64,000 bases of DNA from Diphasiastrum complanatum. Lineage: Eukaryota > Streptophyta > Lycopodiopsida > Lycopodiales > Lycopodiaceae. A program made the position numbers and the translations under genes. Within the stretch, counting starts at the first letter, position 1. Each line of letters begins with the position of its first letter. The notes below the pieces were generated by a model that ran no database searches, was not told where the DNA came from, and saw nothing but the letters and a program-made list of their open reading frames with translations. Shown here in pieces: positions 1-12,083 of this stretch. The stretch covers positions 23,763,285 through 23,827,284 of the forward strand of contig CM055104.1 in assembly GCA_029204225.1 (NCBI GenBank), in the 5' to 3' direction.

Positions 1-988
1 TAAGCTTATAGTGACTTTACCTTTAATAGCTTGTGTGCTATTGTCGCCAAGGTGAACGAATTTCTGGGTACTGTAAAATGTATAGGACTCAAAATAGCCA
101 ATTAGCCTAGTCATGGACTGAGTGGCTCCGGAATCCAGGAACGAAGAACTGTCGCCAGATGCTCCTTTATGGTTGGTCATGAAGGCATCATGATCCGTTT
201 CTTGAATAGGCTGTGGAGCTTCTGTAGTTGCATTCGCCACTTGATTCGACTGTCCTTTGTTGTTGTTTTTTGCTTGAAGTATGCAGCAGTTTTGTAGTTC
301 GTGGTTGTTTCGTTTGCAGTATCTGTAGAACAATTTCTTCTTTGTCTGCGGATTCGACTGTTCCTTGTGCTAAGCTGGTTTCTGGTCTGGCTTCAAAGGC
401 TTCGGGCCTTTGTTCTTCTTCTGTTTTGTTGTGCCGTTGTTGGTATACAAGGCGTGAGAATCAGTTGAGGAACTCGAGGCTTCATTCCTTCGTGTGTCTT
501 CCTGCAACAACATAGTAATGACTCTCGAAAGAGTCAATTCTGAATGTGTCATGATGATCATCACCCAACTGTCGTAAGAACTTGGCAAGCTTGTAAGCAG
601 TTGCATCATTGCGTCTTGAGCGTCTATGACAGATCCGACAGCGGCCATTTGTCTTAGCAGCCTTCTTGAGATGTAGCTTAGAAGCTATATCTCACACTTT
701 GTACAATATGCTCAAGATGTCCCAGACTTCTTTCGATGTCTGAGCCTTGGAAACATGGTTGATCTGGGTATCCGTGATGTTGAGGATGATTAGCGAGAAA
801 GCTTTTCCATCCTTCAGGTTCCATTTGGCGATTGTCGTGTCGTTCGCTTCGGGTTTTCCTTTTGCACCTGTAACAACGTCTTATAATTCTTTTGCCATTA
901 GTACAGTTTTCATCTTAAATTTCCATAGATGGTAATTAGCTCCATCAAGCTTGTCCATGATAGGACTGGCTTTCCCTTGGGTATCCAT
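1..988 (-). pseudogene. Copia family A, copy 1: gag and start of protease (runs off the left edge)
   Basis: Read on the minus strand this is the 5' part of a Ty1/copia polyprotein. The ATG at 988 opens a UBN2/DUF4219-type gag with the family signature YHLWKFKMK, followed by the gag core (LLTSLPSSYDSW) and a zinc-knuckle region near 270-330 (CRYCKRN.., partly eroded). The aspartic-protease motif appears as FLDSGATQ near 120-150 (minus reading). Several frame breaks are present, for instance around 650-720 where a stretch is deleted relative to the second copy at 25796-26825. Integrase and reverse transcriptase, if present, lie beyond the window. The primer binding site and LTR follow upstream at 1125-6885. 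Dead copy; family assignment is firm. Confidence 0.85.
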
Positions 989-1124
989 GTTCAAGAATTA
1001 GTCTAAGTGATAGGAAAAACTATCAATGACTTAAGTATGAAAATCTGATATACATATCAAGAAAACAATTACTCTATCGACTAGTAGAGTCTTGTATAGT
1101 GGAAGCTTATCAAGCTATGAAAAT

Positions 1125-1137
1125 AACTCTGATACCA
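1125..1137 (-). other. Primer binding site of copia A, copy 1
   Basis: On the minus strand the LTR end CTCTCCAACA is followed directly by TGGTATCAGAGTT. This matches the usual plant copia primer site (TGGTATCAGAGC, complementary to initiator methionine tRNA). It fixes the 5' LTR of the minus-strand element as the sequence to the right. Confidence 0.85.
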
Positions 1138-1267
1138 TGTTGGAGAGAGGGGGAGAATAAATGATGAACACGAACGATAAACGAACTCGAACAAGAAACG
1201 AACTCGAACAGAAAATGTTCATGCACAGCAGAATGAACTATACGACTCTCTCCGTAAGCAAGACTAT

Positions 1268-1727
1268 AGTTAGAAATCAGCTTGCGATCTGATTCATTAG
1301 TATAAGCTCTAAATGTGATGATGTAATTAGTGTACAGTTTATTTGGTTTACTATATATGGTTGTGTTCGGGACGTGACCCGTTAGGATATATTGATCGGG
1401 CATTGATCCTGTAGACGGCTACTTGGGTTAGCCGGGTAGCCACACATAGGAAGAATTAGCCTGTACAGAGTTATTTACAGTACTTGCTATACTTGGGGGC
1501 ATGTCCCAAATTTGTCAGTCAAATTTGGCCATATTGGACCCGACCTTAGTTTGACAGGTGGTAAGCCAATTTTAGGACACCTGTCTTTTCATGCAGTTTG
1601 TGAATACTTTATATGTACAGTATTTCTTTGTAAACTAATAACTTTTGCTGTGCCATCTATGAGAGCTTGTAAGGAGTGGCTATGTTGATTGTGTGACGTG
1701 ATCTGCATACTGCACTAGATCCTAACA
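1268..1727 (+). repeat. Left LTR of the non-autonomous element
   Basis: Direct repeat of 5438-5896 with only scattered differences. It ends CTAACA and is followed by element-specific sequence with no obvious copia-type primer site. Confidence 0.8.
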
Positions 1728-4700
1728 GAGATGTGCTTGAAAAGGCCCGAAGTGCCCTGAAGGAGAGAAAATAGCTCTTCTTCATTAAAAATTTTCAGTT
1801 TGAAATGCTGAAAGGGACTCGAAGGACTAAAAATGCTCTTTCTTCATTAAAAATTTTCAAAATGAAAATCCAGTTCATTTTTGCGAGGAAAATAGTTTTG
1901 GGGCTAACTATAGCTAGAGGGCACCTTTTTTGGCCATCCTTGGGCCAAAATGACCTCTGAAACTGGCTGCTCACAGCCAGCGAACAGAGCAACGTCACAG
2001 AGTAGGGAGAAAGGTGTTTTGGGGTGTTTGCATCACCATTCTATTAAGCAGAGTGTGGGTGACCTAGTGATGGGCTACATTCGCCATTTGGGTACCGTAG
2101 GGCCAAATTTGGGACAATTTTTGGCTGGTGAAACCTGCTACAGGGCGGTACAATGAGGCATTATCGCTTTGAAATCATTATTACTTACTCCTAACAGGGT
2201 AACAAGGTGGTTGGAGGCGGTAAATACAGTGTGGGGGCGAATGGTAGCGGAATTGTGTGGAAAAAACTAGTATTGGCGACGGAAGTGCAGTTTGGCGGCG
2301 TGACTACTCATCATTGGCGACAATTTTGAGAGGGCAAGCACTCACAAGTGAGAGGTAGGCATGGTATGCCAGTTACAGGTGAGAAATTCTTGTGATCAGG
2401 TTCAACTTGTGGGGTTCGAACCAACCAGCTTCAAGTGGCGTTTTGGGGGAACACTCTCACATGTATGATCGGCAGTGGCATTGTCGAGTCAAGTAATAGC
2501 TGCATTGACACACGCATCTATAGCTTGGAAATTTCTCGTTCGGAGGGAAATATGGGCTAGTTCGGTGGTACACACATTTTGGCGGTCACAGGTGATGGAA
2601 GTGCAAGGTGGTGCCAGTTGAAAGCCATTGGGCAAGATAGCGGACTTGCATCGGACGAGCTGTGTGTGGGACACGCAGAGGATGAAGAACAGGTCAATAA
2701 TCACACTTTGAAAGCTCTTGGCGAGTGGTGAGTGTGATGATTTTGTGGTTTTGCAGTCTGTAAGTCAATTTTGATCAAGCCATTGTAGTTGTAGAGCAGT
2801 GTATCAGGTTTGTCATCGAGGAGATACACTTCAACTGCCAGTTTGGGTAAGTCAAGTCAATTTGCCATATCAGTATTGCATCAAGGATGCAGATTTCAGT
2901 TATGACAAGGTGTAGATCAGTTGGTTTAGGCCATGGAAGATCTCACAGGTTCACTTAGAGGGATATTGGCATGCACAATTATGTGAGGGACTTGATGGTG
3001 GCTTTGGAGTTCACACCTCAGTGTATTCTCAAGGAGTGGTTTGGAACCATTCACAGAAGCAACTTAGAGCTAGCTTGGAGGAATACAGCATGGGCACTAC
3101 AGGGAATGCTCAGATTTTTGTGATGACATTGGGATACCTGGTAGGGATAGCACTGCAGGATGACATGGGATGATCATTAAGGGGCAACTATTTCATATTG
3201 GACTTGAGTCATTGGCATGGACATGACGTACAAGTGAGATTCATGATGGAATCAAAATACTGCAAACGCAAATGGACAAAGCGTGAAACTTTGAGAGCCA
3301 GCTCTACGTTGGAGAGCTGACGGAGATCGCACCGGGTGTGATCGAAGGGCAAACACTATGATGGGTGTTTTGCTAGCGATCTACTGTAGGGGACACTGAT
3401 GGCGAGGACTTCATGGTGTGTTCATTTGGGAGTCCAGGTTGGCATTACAGCAAGGGGCCAATTTTGGACATTGGCATCGATGGGAAGACATCTACCATCA
3501 CAGGCATGGATAAGATATCTATAGCTTTCATGCATTTGGCTATATTTGCAGGAGTCTAGGCTTGGCACAAGTGTTGGAATTTCCATGGTGCAGGTTCTCA
3601 GGTGATGAGATCATGGATAAGCCTAGAGGGAGTCACTCAGAGTCATATACCTCAGTACAATCAGGGAGACAGTAGTCTCGGGATCTCGTGAGCGGCGACT
3701 CAAGGATATGCTTGCGTTGGCATGGTGTCGGGTGCACATAGCCAAGGAGAGTGAGCAGATGCTAGGAGCCAGGTGGAGCACGTGATGCTTTGGAGTTCGA
3801 CTTGTCTAGCAGGATGGTGACCAGGATCGAAGACATCAGGTGAGCATAGTATGTGGATGACAAATCCATTGGAGTGACACTCAGGGAGATGCTACAGTTG
3901 CTCAGGTATGATATGTCATTTGATGTATGAACGATGTTCTTCAGTTGGTGCATCGTGTAATGACCTAGGAACGGCTCATGCCTACTTGGAGGTAGGTGGC
4001 ATGGAGTGTACCCGGTGTGGTACATATCCCGAGGGCATGGAGAGCATTACAGGGTGATGTAGATCCAGCATGTCCATGGTTGTGAGCCAGCAGGGATAGA
4101 GATGGTTGCTCAGGGAGTGACAGTTGATACTTTGGCGAGTAATCAGGTGAGCTGCATGCTTATATACACAATAGTCTCTAGGTTGGCGTCACATGTTATT
4201 TCTATCCATCATTATTTGGTAAGCAGGATGTAGTTATTTGGTTAGATCCAGTTGGAGTCTAGTTGCACTACAGGTGGACAGATTCTTGGAGAGCTATCAG
4301 TGGATAATGGATATTTGGTGGTCAGATGGTACAGGGTACAGGGTTCTGGAGCTATTCTACCTGATATGCTATGGATCGTGGGTGAGTTATTCATCACGAT
4401 AGTGGATCTAGTTTGCATTTGCTTTGGCTTGGACGCTATGATGGATGTGTTGGGAGATAGGCTCCTTGGTGGGAGGCCTATAGACTGGTCAAATCAGAGC
4501 TGGCAACGTCAAGCATGGAAAGTTGAACCTACATGGGATGTAGGACAGACAGATCATCATCAGTATCTCTGGGAGGTGGGCGAGCTACTTAGGTAAAGCC
4601 TATGGTGAGGTTTGTGTACATTATTCATTGAGTCCTTGGTAGACTCTTGTGCTTGGAGCATGGGGAATGGATGGGGATCAACTTTCAGGACTTATTGGAC

Positions 4701-5437
4701 AGTTGGATATGCTTGGACATGAGAGCATCATGGTTGGAGACCTGATTTGGAGACCAGTGGTGTAGCAACAGATCTACAGGTGGCACAGATGTTGGTACGA
4801 CAAGATACCACTTATGGGTAGGCCTTGGTCATGTATTTGATGCTTTATCATTCATGTTGGTTTGCATGAGTGTATGTGGGCTTGCATGTCACCTTGTCAC
4901 GAGAGTCTAGATCTGAGTCGGAGTTTTATGTGGTTGTGCATTTGCTATAGTAAAACAAAGTAGTCATTTTATGCTCATTGACCACTTGTCATTGTCTACT
5001 AGCTGTCTATCTGATGAGGGTGCAATCTTATGGTGGCAGTAAGATTTCCTCAGGTTGAGCTTCATTTGTTCATTTATGTCAACTTTACAGGTTTGTGCTT
5101 GTAAGTGTCTGATAGGATGTCAGCCTAGCTAGATGGAGGATGTAAGTCTCATGGTGGTGGCAGTGGGATTTCCTCAGTTTGAGCCACGTCGCTCATGTGG
5201 TCCACTTGTGGTCAAGTTGGATTGGGGACGAGTCAATTGGTCGAGAGTATGGTAGACTCTTTGTATGAGCATTGTGGTTGCATGATACTTTGTGAGTCAA
5301 ACCTGGTGGTTTGTTGGTGTGCTTGAGTGTGAGTCAAGTATATGGTAGCTATGATATGCATAATATCTTTTGGACACTCCAGACGCTGCTGCAATATATT
5401 GTTTTTCACTTTTATCACATTTGAGCTAAAGGGAGAG

Positions 5438-5896
5438 AGTTAGAAATTAGCTTGTGATCTGATTCATTAGTATAATCTCTAAATGTGATGATGTAATTAG
5501 TGTACAGTTTATTTGGTTTACTATATATGGTTGTGTTCGGGACGTGACCCGTTAGGATATATTAATCAGACACTGATCTCGTAGACGGCTTCTTGGGTTA
5601 GCCGGGTAGCCACACATAAGAAGAATTAGCCTGTACAGAGTTATTACAGTACTGGCTATACTTGGGGGCATGTCCCAAATTTGTCGATCAAATTTGGCCA
5701 TATTAGGCCCGACCTTAGTTTGACAGGTGGTAAACCAATTTTAGAACACCTATCTTTTCATGCAGTTTGTAAATACTCCATATGTACAGTGTTTCTTTGC
5801 AATCTAATAGCTTTTGTTGTGCCATCTATGAGAGCTTGTGAGGAGTGGCTATGGTGATTGTGTGATGTGATCTGCATACTGCACTAGATTCTAACA
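5438..5896 (+). repeat. Right LTR of the non-autonomous element
   Basis: Preceded by the polypurine run at 5428-5437. After the end at 5896, about ten extra bases precede the resumption of the family A LTR at the sequence ACTACGCC. Confidence 0.8.
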
Positions 5897-6890
5897 GAAT
5901 TCCAACTACTACGCCTATCAGAATGACAGAACTTTAGTGATAGAAATCACGGTCATTCTAGATTACGCAACCAAACCTTAATAGATGAAGCGCCAAAAGA
6001 ATAATTTGTCACGAATAACAAGACAAATTATATGTCGCGAATGATTTGTGAAGAGCTAGACTGTGCTCGACTGATAATTAGTCGTGAATGATTCACAAAA
6101 TACAAGACTAAATGTTAATCGTCTATTACCAGTAAGAACAACTAGAAAGATCAGACAGAATGAATGCTAAGCATAGCAATATTAACATAGATCTGAACGC
6201 AAAATAATGCACTGTATTAGATTAAGTATATAATGTATACATGTCAATAATGCGGTAGAGCACAATACAGTAGCAGACGAAACCGTGTGTCCTACAAAGC
6301 TTATTTCAATTAGTAAAAAGGAATTAAACCTTAATTCTGACAAAGTGAAAAATCAATTCTCAAGGCATCTACTTCATTTATGTCATCTTCTTCTGCTCTC
6401 TTCATCATTTATTACACAAATGGTGTCTAGTATATATATGTTACATAATATTATAGGTGTGCAGATGTGAAAGTACAAAGTGAATGTGTTGTATGTAGGA
6501 GATCGTGGGTGGCTGCAATCGTTGTCCAATGCGTTAGTGCAACTGAATGGGGTGAGCGTGAAAAAGGGTGCGACGTCAGCCAATGCTGAAGTGAACATTG
6601 GTGATGATGTGAAAAGTGCGTCACTCTTACAAATGGCCTTAGGATAAGATTTACAGGGTGCCTTAACTTTTAGGGCACTTTTGGCATTCTGTAAGATAGT
6701 GTCCCCTTTTCGCCTGTCACCTTTAACTGTGTAAAAACATAGTGTCGTGATTCTTTCACCTTTTCTTCGTCTGTGTGAATTTGCATGTAAATATGCAGAC
6801 TGCGTGACAACGTTAGTAAATATGCAGAATGAATGGAGGCAGATTAAAATGGAATTTAGGAGAGCTAGAGAGAATAAATCCAACATGGTA

Positions 6891-7417
6891 AAAACTGAAG
6901 TAGGCAAGTTTTTGCTTCTAGAAGTTTGTCATGAAGATTTCCATATAGTAGGAAATTGGACCAAAAATGCTCAAAATAGAAAGTTTGATCCAAGTGTCAA
7001 ATTTGCATGATGATGACAAATCATCCTCACACCTATGAGATCTGATGCATGATCAGTACCTCGAGCTCCAAGAAGTGTATATATAGAGGCATATTTGGCC
7101 ACAATCAATATGAAACATCAATCTTGATTTTGGAAGCAATTTTGTGTAATTCTCTCTATTTGTCTACATTTGTTTTGATTGTTTTAAAGTTCTATCATAG
7201 TGTACTTTGTTTTTAGGTCGCAGTCCGTACGCTGACTGGGTTTCACACGTGTGAAACCACTTTCATTAATGATTGTTCTTGTTAGTTTTTATGTCTAGAA
7301 TTGATCTAGATTGATCTTAATCTTCTGTAGATTGATAGATCAATTAAATCTAACATGCAATCCCTCTTGAGGATCAGATTAGGATCCACTCTTGGTCCAT
7401 TTGGTACTTTTCCCACA
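6891..7417 (+). repeat. Right part of the 5' LTR of copia B, copy 1
   Basis: Aligns with 31995-32535, the 3' LTR of the second B copy. It ends ACTTTTCCCACA directly before a primer site, so it is the 5' LTR. Its left part was separated by insertion of family A and lies beyond the window. Confidence 0.8.
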
Positions 7418-7430
7418 TGGTATCAAAGCT
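7418..7430 (+). other. Primer binding site of copia B, copy 1
   Basis: TGGTATCAAAGCT follows the LTR terminus CACA directly, a one-base variant of the common plant copia site for initiator methionine tRNA. About 570 bases of leader (7431-7998) follow without a supportable gene. Confidence 0.8.
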
Positions 7431-7998
7431 ATGTACATGAGGTTTTATTGAAATTGATAGGTTAATCTAAATCAAAGCCAAAATTAGCAAGTTCTTGAAA
7501 ACTAGCTTATTTTTGTGTAACGAGTTGGATTTGATAGGTCTTCTCAAAATTTTTGGACTAGAACTTGTTGTGGGTTGTAGGAACACTTTTCACACGTGTG
7601 AGGCCGTACAGCTCCGGTTTTGGCTAAGAAAATTTAAAAATTTGTACAATTTGCCTCACACACCCAATTAGAGAGATTTTTAGTGCAAAATCAAACATTT
7701 TCAATAGAAAATCTAATCCATTGATTAGTTCTTGGATTAGATCAGACAAAAAATTAAAATTGAAGATTGAGTTAGGAGCATTAAATGATTTCCTCTGATT
7801 TTTTGAGTGCATGTTGAAGTTGAAGAGAGATATTGCTAAAAATCATAGACTAGAATCAAATTTCCATCATTCTAGATTGGTTCATGAGTGACAGGATTGT
7901 GTCTATAAGCTTTCTAATTGCTAGAAGACTATAGGTTCAGATCTCTTAGAGAAACCATAAGAGTTTCTAGTGCTTTTTCACATTCAAAAATAGCATCA

Positions 7999-8640
7999 AT
8001 GGGTGGTTTTTGCTTGAAGCTAGTGAAAGGTTCACATCCACTAAATATGCTACTTGGATAGTTCGAATGGAGTCTTTGCTTGTACTTCATAATCTTCATG
8101 ACATAGTACTTGAGGTGGAAGTAGAACCTCAAGGAGGAGTTGAATTGGTAAAGTACAAAAAGAGATGTAGAGTTGCATTACATTGCATAAAAATGAATGT
8201 AAGTAATGAACTTTTGAAGGAAAAATCTCATCTTGTACCACATCCAAAGAGGCATGGGATTCATTAAAATCATGAATATGGATCCAAGAATACTTCAAGG
8301 ATACTCATGCTTAGGAATCAAATCCTTCAAAGCATGAAAAGAAGTAGTGAAAGTGCCCAAAATTATGTCTTTAGGATCAGATCTTTGAATAAAGAGTTGT
8401 CTTCTATAGATGATAAAATCAAAGATGAAACATTAGTTCAAATCATTTTGAATGGATTAGGAGATGATTATTCCAATCTTGTTCAAACCTTTGCTATTCA
8501 AAATTCACTTCCTAGTATTGAAAAATTTCAAAGTGTGCTTGTAAGTGAGGAGAGCAGAATGCTTCATATCAAAAGTAGGATGAGTTCCTTATCTTTGAAT
8601 GATGGTTATGCAAAAGCTACTTTTCCTTGAAAGGCAAGAA
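7999..8640 (+). pseudogene. Copia B copy 1: gag, cut by an inversion breakpoint
   Basis: UBN2-type copia gag. The signatures TNYATW-like (here TKYATWIVRMESLL) and ILNGLGDDY are visible in two frames (8010-8267 and 8307-8630). The ATG at 7999 opens a frame that must shift within a few codons to enter gag; the same shift is present at 28210 in the second copy, so it predates their separation. The reading stops at the inversion junction after the codons for KGKK. The missing zinc knuckle and pol lie inverted at 9904-12083. Confidence 0.85.
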
Positions 8641-8850
8641 GTAATGTTTGTCCTTCCGAACCACTACTCAAAAATCAAGCTTAGATGTTATAAGTAACCA
8701 TCTTGCAATGGTCTCATATTGCATGTCTTGTTCAGTAAATTAAGCAAAAGATGATGATCCATATAAAATACAAAATGTGTCACCGTTAAATAATGTTGAA
8801 ACTTTTTAACCAAAAAAATCATAGTCAACACGTCACGTTCTGTGGTGGGA
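8641..8850 (-). pseudogene. Ty3/gypsy RNase H fragment (copy 1, inverted)
   Basis: Minus-strand counterpart of 34756-34975. The minus reading contains the gypsy RNase H elements NYPTTERE-like (from CACAGAACGTGACGTG) and FYMDHHL.., then FDF.VVVRKD just before the breakpoint. Stops and frameshifts are present. It joined the integrase now at 12086 before the inversion. Confidence 0.7.
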
Positions 8851-8859
8851 TAGTTTACT

Positions 8860-9903
8860 TATATGATCGATGACTCCAACCCCCTTTATGTTGAAATGAC
8901 ATTCATCCTCCCCCAAAGTCCAGCTCCTTCATTTCCAAATATCTCGAAGGAGGATTCGATCAGTTCTTTGATACATCTATGGAATTGCAAGCAGACACAC
9001 CACAAGGTAGGTCAGCAACTTCACCAGTTGTCTATCAAGCTCCATACATATTAAAGATCCTTGTTGGTGCATGATTTGCAAAGGTCTTTGACGCCACAGT
9101 ACCAGAGGGATATTAAGGAGAAGATGTATTCAAAGAAGAGGATACCCAGTAGCTTCAGCCTCCCAGTCCTCAAGTACAACAAGCATTACCGACCAGTAGT
9201 TACCCTTGATTCTTGTGACATCCTAGAAATTCATTCAGACCTGGGACAAATGATCCAAAAAATGATAAAGAAAAAAAATTCTTTGGAGAAGCAGATTTCA
9301 AAACCAAGTAGCGAGAATACATTGATAAGTTAGAAGCTAATCCAGCTAAATCAAGAATTCCAAGTAGAAAACATCACAAAGAAAGGTTGACGGAGGAACT
9401 GAAAGCCGTTCCTCTACAAGAACATGTGGGCAAGTTGCAAGAAGCTTTATGGAAGGCCCAAGATAAATTCGATGAAGTTGTCATCAAGGCCAAAAAATAA
9501 ATTCCCTTGCTTCGGGAGAATTTGGATCTTGTTTGGTTTGAGAACGAATGAATTTTGACAGAGTTAGGTACCGTGGCCACAAAAGAGAACATGTTTCACA
9601 CACTAGTTGCAAACAGGCCGATATCTCAGAATGAGATGAACTATTTGATCCTAAAGGCAAATCATTACAAATCTACCTCGGAGGAATTTTAAAAAAGATT
9701 TGATGATTTTAGAACGAAGGCCTCCCAGTAATTATCAACGGCCTGAGGAATAATCAAAGGATACGAGCAGTCAGCCTCTATAGCACTTCAGGATAGTCCA
9801 CAAATTGACGTACATGTCATGCCAACATTTTCATTGTCAATATTTATTATCGCCACATTTTTTCAACGGGCATTATAGGCATATGCACAATAATACTAGT
9901 GTT
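8860..9903 (+). pseudogene. Unidentified gag-like coding remnant (copy 1)
   Basis: Open stretches at 8863-9054 and 9061-9333 and a shifted continuation to about 9700 encode a lysine- and glutamine-rich, probably coiled-coil protein. Its later part, in a different frame, reads like ILTELGTVATKENM and KSTSEEF. The same protein is readable on the minus strand of copy 2 (33590-34742), so this is the coding direction. It lies on the opposite strand from the adjoining gypsy RNase H. A Cys-rich stretch (CWCMICKG) may be a knuckle. I cannot name the family; a retroelement gag is the best guess. Confidence 0.4.
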
Positions 9904-9959
9904 ATTATCCTATATACAAGATTTTGGCTGTGTCCAAGCATGGATTTTGCATTTTCACA
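9904..9959 (-). repeat. Start of the 3' LTR of copia B, copy 1 (truncated)
   Basis: On the minus strand it begins TGTGAAAATGC as at 31716 and is cut after about 55 bases, where it joins sequence equivalent to 33693 of copy 2. About 1.9 kb present in copy 2 is missing here. Confidence 0.75.
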
Positions 9960-9974
9960 CTCAAAAATCTAGCT

Positions 9975-10745
9975 TGGTAATCTAGCATAGATCTATCTAT
10001 AACCCCAAGAGCCAACTCCTTTGCTTGCACTTTCTCCCTCACGAAATGATGTGAAATCTCAATGTGCTTTTTTCAAGCATGGAAGATTGTATTGTTTGAA
10101 AGTTGTTGAGCTGCTTGATTATCACAATATATGCATGGAATGTCTTCATCCTTTTTTTTTTGTTGTCAAAGCTTTATACTCGGATTTTGTTGATGAAAGA
10201 GAGATGGTATCTTGCTTTTTGGAAAGCCAAGATATAGCTCTTCCACATAAAAACATAGAAAATGCACTTATGGATCTTCTATCCATCTTGTCACCTGCAA
10301 AACTTGAGTCCGAATATGCTCTTAAACAAATATTAGTCATTTCATAAACTATGCCAAAGTCTTTTGTAGCCGAGATGTACCTTTTTTCCAATGACATATT
10401 AATGGACTTTGCATGTATTGACTCAATTTGCCAACACAAAAACTAAGATCTGGTCTAGTGATGGTTAAGTATATCAAGGAACCAATAAGCATTCTATAGG
10501 TAGTGATGTCTTCAAAGGATGCTTCATCACTTTCCTTAGAAACTTTTACACTTACTTCCATGGGAGTTTTAACTCCTTTACAATCAATCATGTCAAATTT
10601 TGTTAAGATTGATCTAGCATACTTAGATTGACATATGAAAGTAAAATCATTACTTCTAGTGACTTCTATATTAAGTATAACTTTAAGAAGTCCTAGATAT
10701 ACCATCCTAAATTCACTAGACAAGGAAACTTTTACATTTTGATGC
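9975..10745 (-). pseudogene. Copia B copy 1: RT C-terminus and RNase H
   Basis: Minus-strand frames 10723-10349 and 10439-10146 give the post-YVDD part of copia RT (GLLKVIL, PMEVSVKVS, YRMLIGSLIYL) and RNase H (SFAGDKMDRRS, SLSSTKSEY). A third stretch nearer 10021 carries the RNase H tail that keeps the RNase-H-to-LTR order. Frameshifts separate them. The second copy at 30829-31715 is one open frame, so this copy is the more decayed one here. Confidence 0.8.
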
Positions 10746-10753
10746 CATCTAGA

Positions 10754-12083
10754 TCATATATCATCAACATAGAAAACTAAGATAATGATCTTCCCATCAT
10801 TCCATTTGTAGTACAATGATGGTTCATATAAACTTACAACAAAGCTAATGGAAATAAGATAGGAATGCAACCAAGAGTACCATGCTCTTGGTGCTTGCTT
10901 GAGTCCGTACAGACTCTTCTTCAAGTAACACATCTTGTCTTCTTCTCCATCTTTGATGAAGCCCTCGGGTTGGCACATGTAGATTTCCTCTTCCAAAAAT
11001 CCATTCAAGAAAGCATTTGTCACATCAAGTTGGAAGAGCTCCCATTTGAAAGAAGTAGCAAGACATATGATTAATCTAATGGTCACAAGCTTTGCAACAG
11101 GTAGAAAGGTTTCATCATCTATGCTTTTCTTAGACAAGAGATAAATCCAAGAGTATCTTGATCTATCATCAATAAAAGTGACATACATAAGAGCTCCACC
11201 ATTTGATTCATGTGAAAAAAAATGAACATCCGAGTGTATAAGGTCAAGAGGAGAGTTAGATCTTGTCAAAGATCTCTTGAAAGGTAGCTTATGAGATTTG
11301 GAAAGTCCACAAGCTTCACAAAGCTTGCTACACTTGGATATGGTTTTGGGAAGTCCACTTGCTGGCTCCTTTGTCACCATGGTCTCTATAGCTTTGTAGT
11401 TAGGATGGTCTAAACTTTTGTGCCATAATTTCACTTGAGTGAGCTCCTCCCTTGCCATGTTCACATTTTCAACCATCACATTAGCATCCAATTTGAATAA
11501 CCTCCCTTGCTTGAAACCACTAGCAATACATTTTTCATCTTTCAAGATAGAACATGCTTCATGCTTGAAATGTACATCTAATCCACTATTCATCAGTTGT
11601 CCTACACTCAACAAGTTCTTTGTAATTGAAGGTACATAAAGAACATTGTCTAGATCTACTTTTTTAGATGATCCTAGACATAAAGGAATGGATCCAACAC
11701 CTACAATCTCACATTCTTGATCATTTGCAATGAAGATAAATCTCTTAGAACTATTGTAAGAAAGTAGATTAGAAAAGAAATCTTTTTGGTGAGTCATGTG
11801 AAAGCTTGCCCCACTATCAATCCACCAAGTGTATTGATTAGATGATTGTGGTGAGGATACCATCAAAGATAGATTGTATTCTTCCTCCTCCTCCTCAAGC
11901 ACAAAATTGTCTTGATTGTCTTTCTCTTGGGCATTATTCTTCTTGTAGCACTCGGATGCAAAATGTTCTTTTTTTTCACAAAAGAAACACACTAGCTTCT
12001 TCTTGTCCTTCTTGCTCTTGCCTTTGAAACTTGATGCTCCATCTTTGCTCTCCATCTCCATGTCTTGAGTCTTCTTGGATGGT
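10754..12083 (-). pseudogene. Copia B copy 1: zinc knuckle-protease-integrase-RT fused by in-frame deletion
   Basis: One open frame of about 440 codons. In order: zinc knuckle CFFCEKKEHFASECY, acidic linker (EEEEEEY), protease WWIDSGASFHMT, integrase HHCC region (LWHKSLDHPN .. CEACGLSKSHKLP), first catalytic Asp (LIHSDVH) and FIDDRSRYSWIY. It then jumps directly to RT (LPVAKLVTIRLI, QLDVTNAFLNG, YGLKQAPRAWY, FYVDDI). The second and third integrase catalytic residues and the RT N-terminus (fingers) are missing, yet the frame continues. The first residues of the open frame upstream of 12083 belong to gypsy sequence across the inversion breakpoint. It cannot have worked as an integrase. Confidence 0.85.

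Larger units (their letters stand above)
1268..5896 (+). mobile_element. Non-autonomous LTR element without coding domains (LARD-like)
   Basis: Two nearly identical direct LTRs (1268-1727 and 5438-5896, about 460 bp each) flank 3.7 kb. Both LTRs begin AGTTAGAAAT and end CTAACA. A purine run AAAGGGAGAG (5428-5437) sits directly before the right LTR as a polypurine tract, so the element is on the + strand. No gag, protease, integrase or RT motif is visible in any frame of the interior; the longest frame (114 codons, 4252-4596) resembles nothing I know. The interior is G/T-skewed, with a short repeated block (about 1771-1800 and 1829-1862). Its mobility must have depended on another element. The target duplication is blurred: left flank GACTA, right flank TACTA after some extra bases. 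The near identity of the LTRs suggests it is younger than its host LTR. Confidence 0.75.
1138..6885 (-). repeat. 5' LTR of copia A copy 1, split by a nested element
   Basis: The LTR consists of 1138-1267 plus 5897-6885, about 1.12 kb once the nested element at 1268-5896 is removed. The + strand reads TGTTGGAGAG at the left end and AATCCAACA at the right end, the expected TG..CA boundaries. A TATATATA core sits near 6430. The uninterrupted equivalent at 26977-27120 runs straight across the nested insertion point. It abuts family B LTR sequence at 6886, where TGGTA matches the left-side duplication TGGAA at 19617-19621 of the second locus. Confidence 0.8.

Noticed and set aside
1138-1147. Possible CRISPR-like or tandem array in the purine-rich GAAACGAAC units of the A LTR
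   Set aside because: Irregular short units inside an LTR of a eukaryotic element; no spacers.
4252-4596. 114-codon open frame inside the LARD
   Set aside because: No recognisable domain, no second copy to test conservation; the G/T-rich composition makes long frames likely by chance.
9374-9592. 72-codon frame on the minus strand (and 33997-34182 on +)
   Set aside because: It is the antisense of the better-conserved coiled-coil reading; the opposite strand gives the longer, more protein-like sequence.
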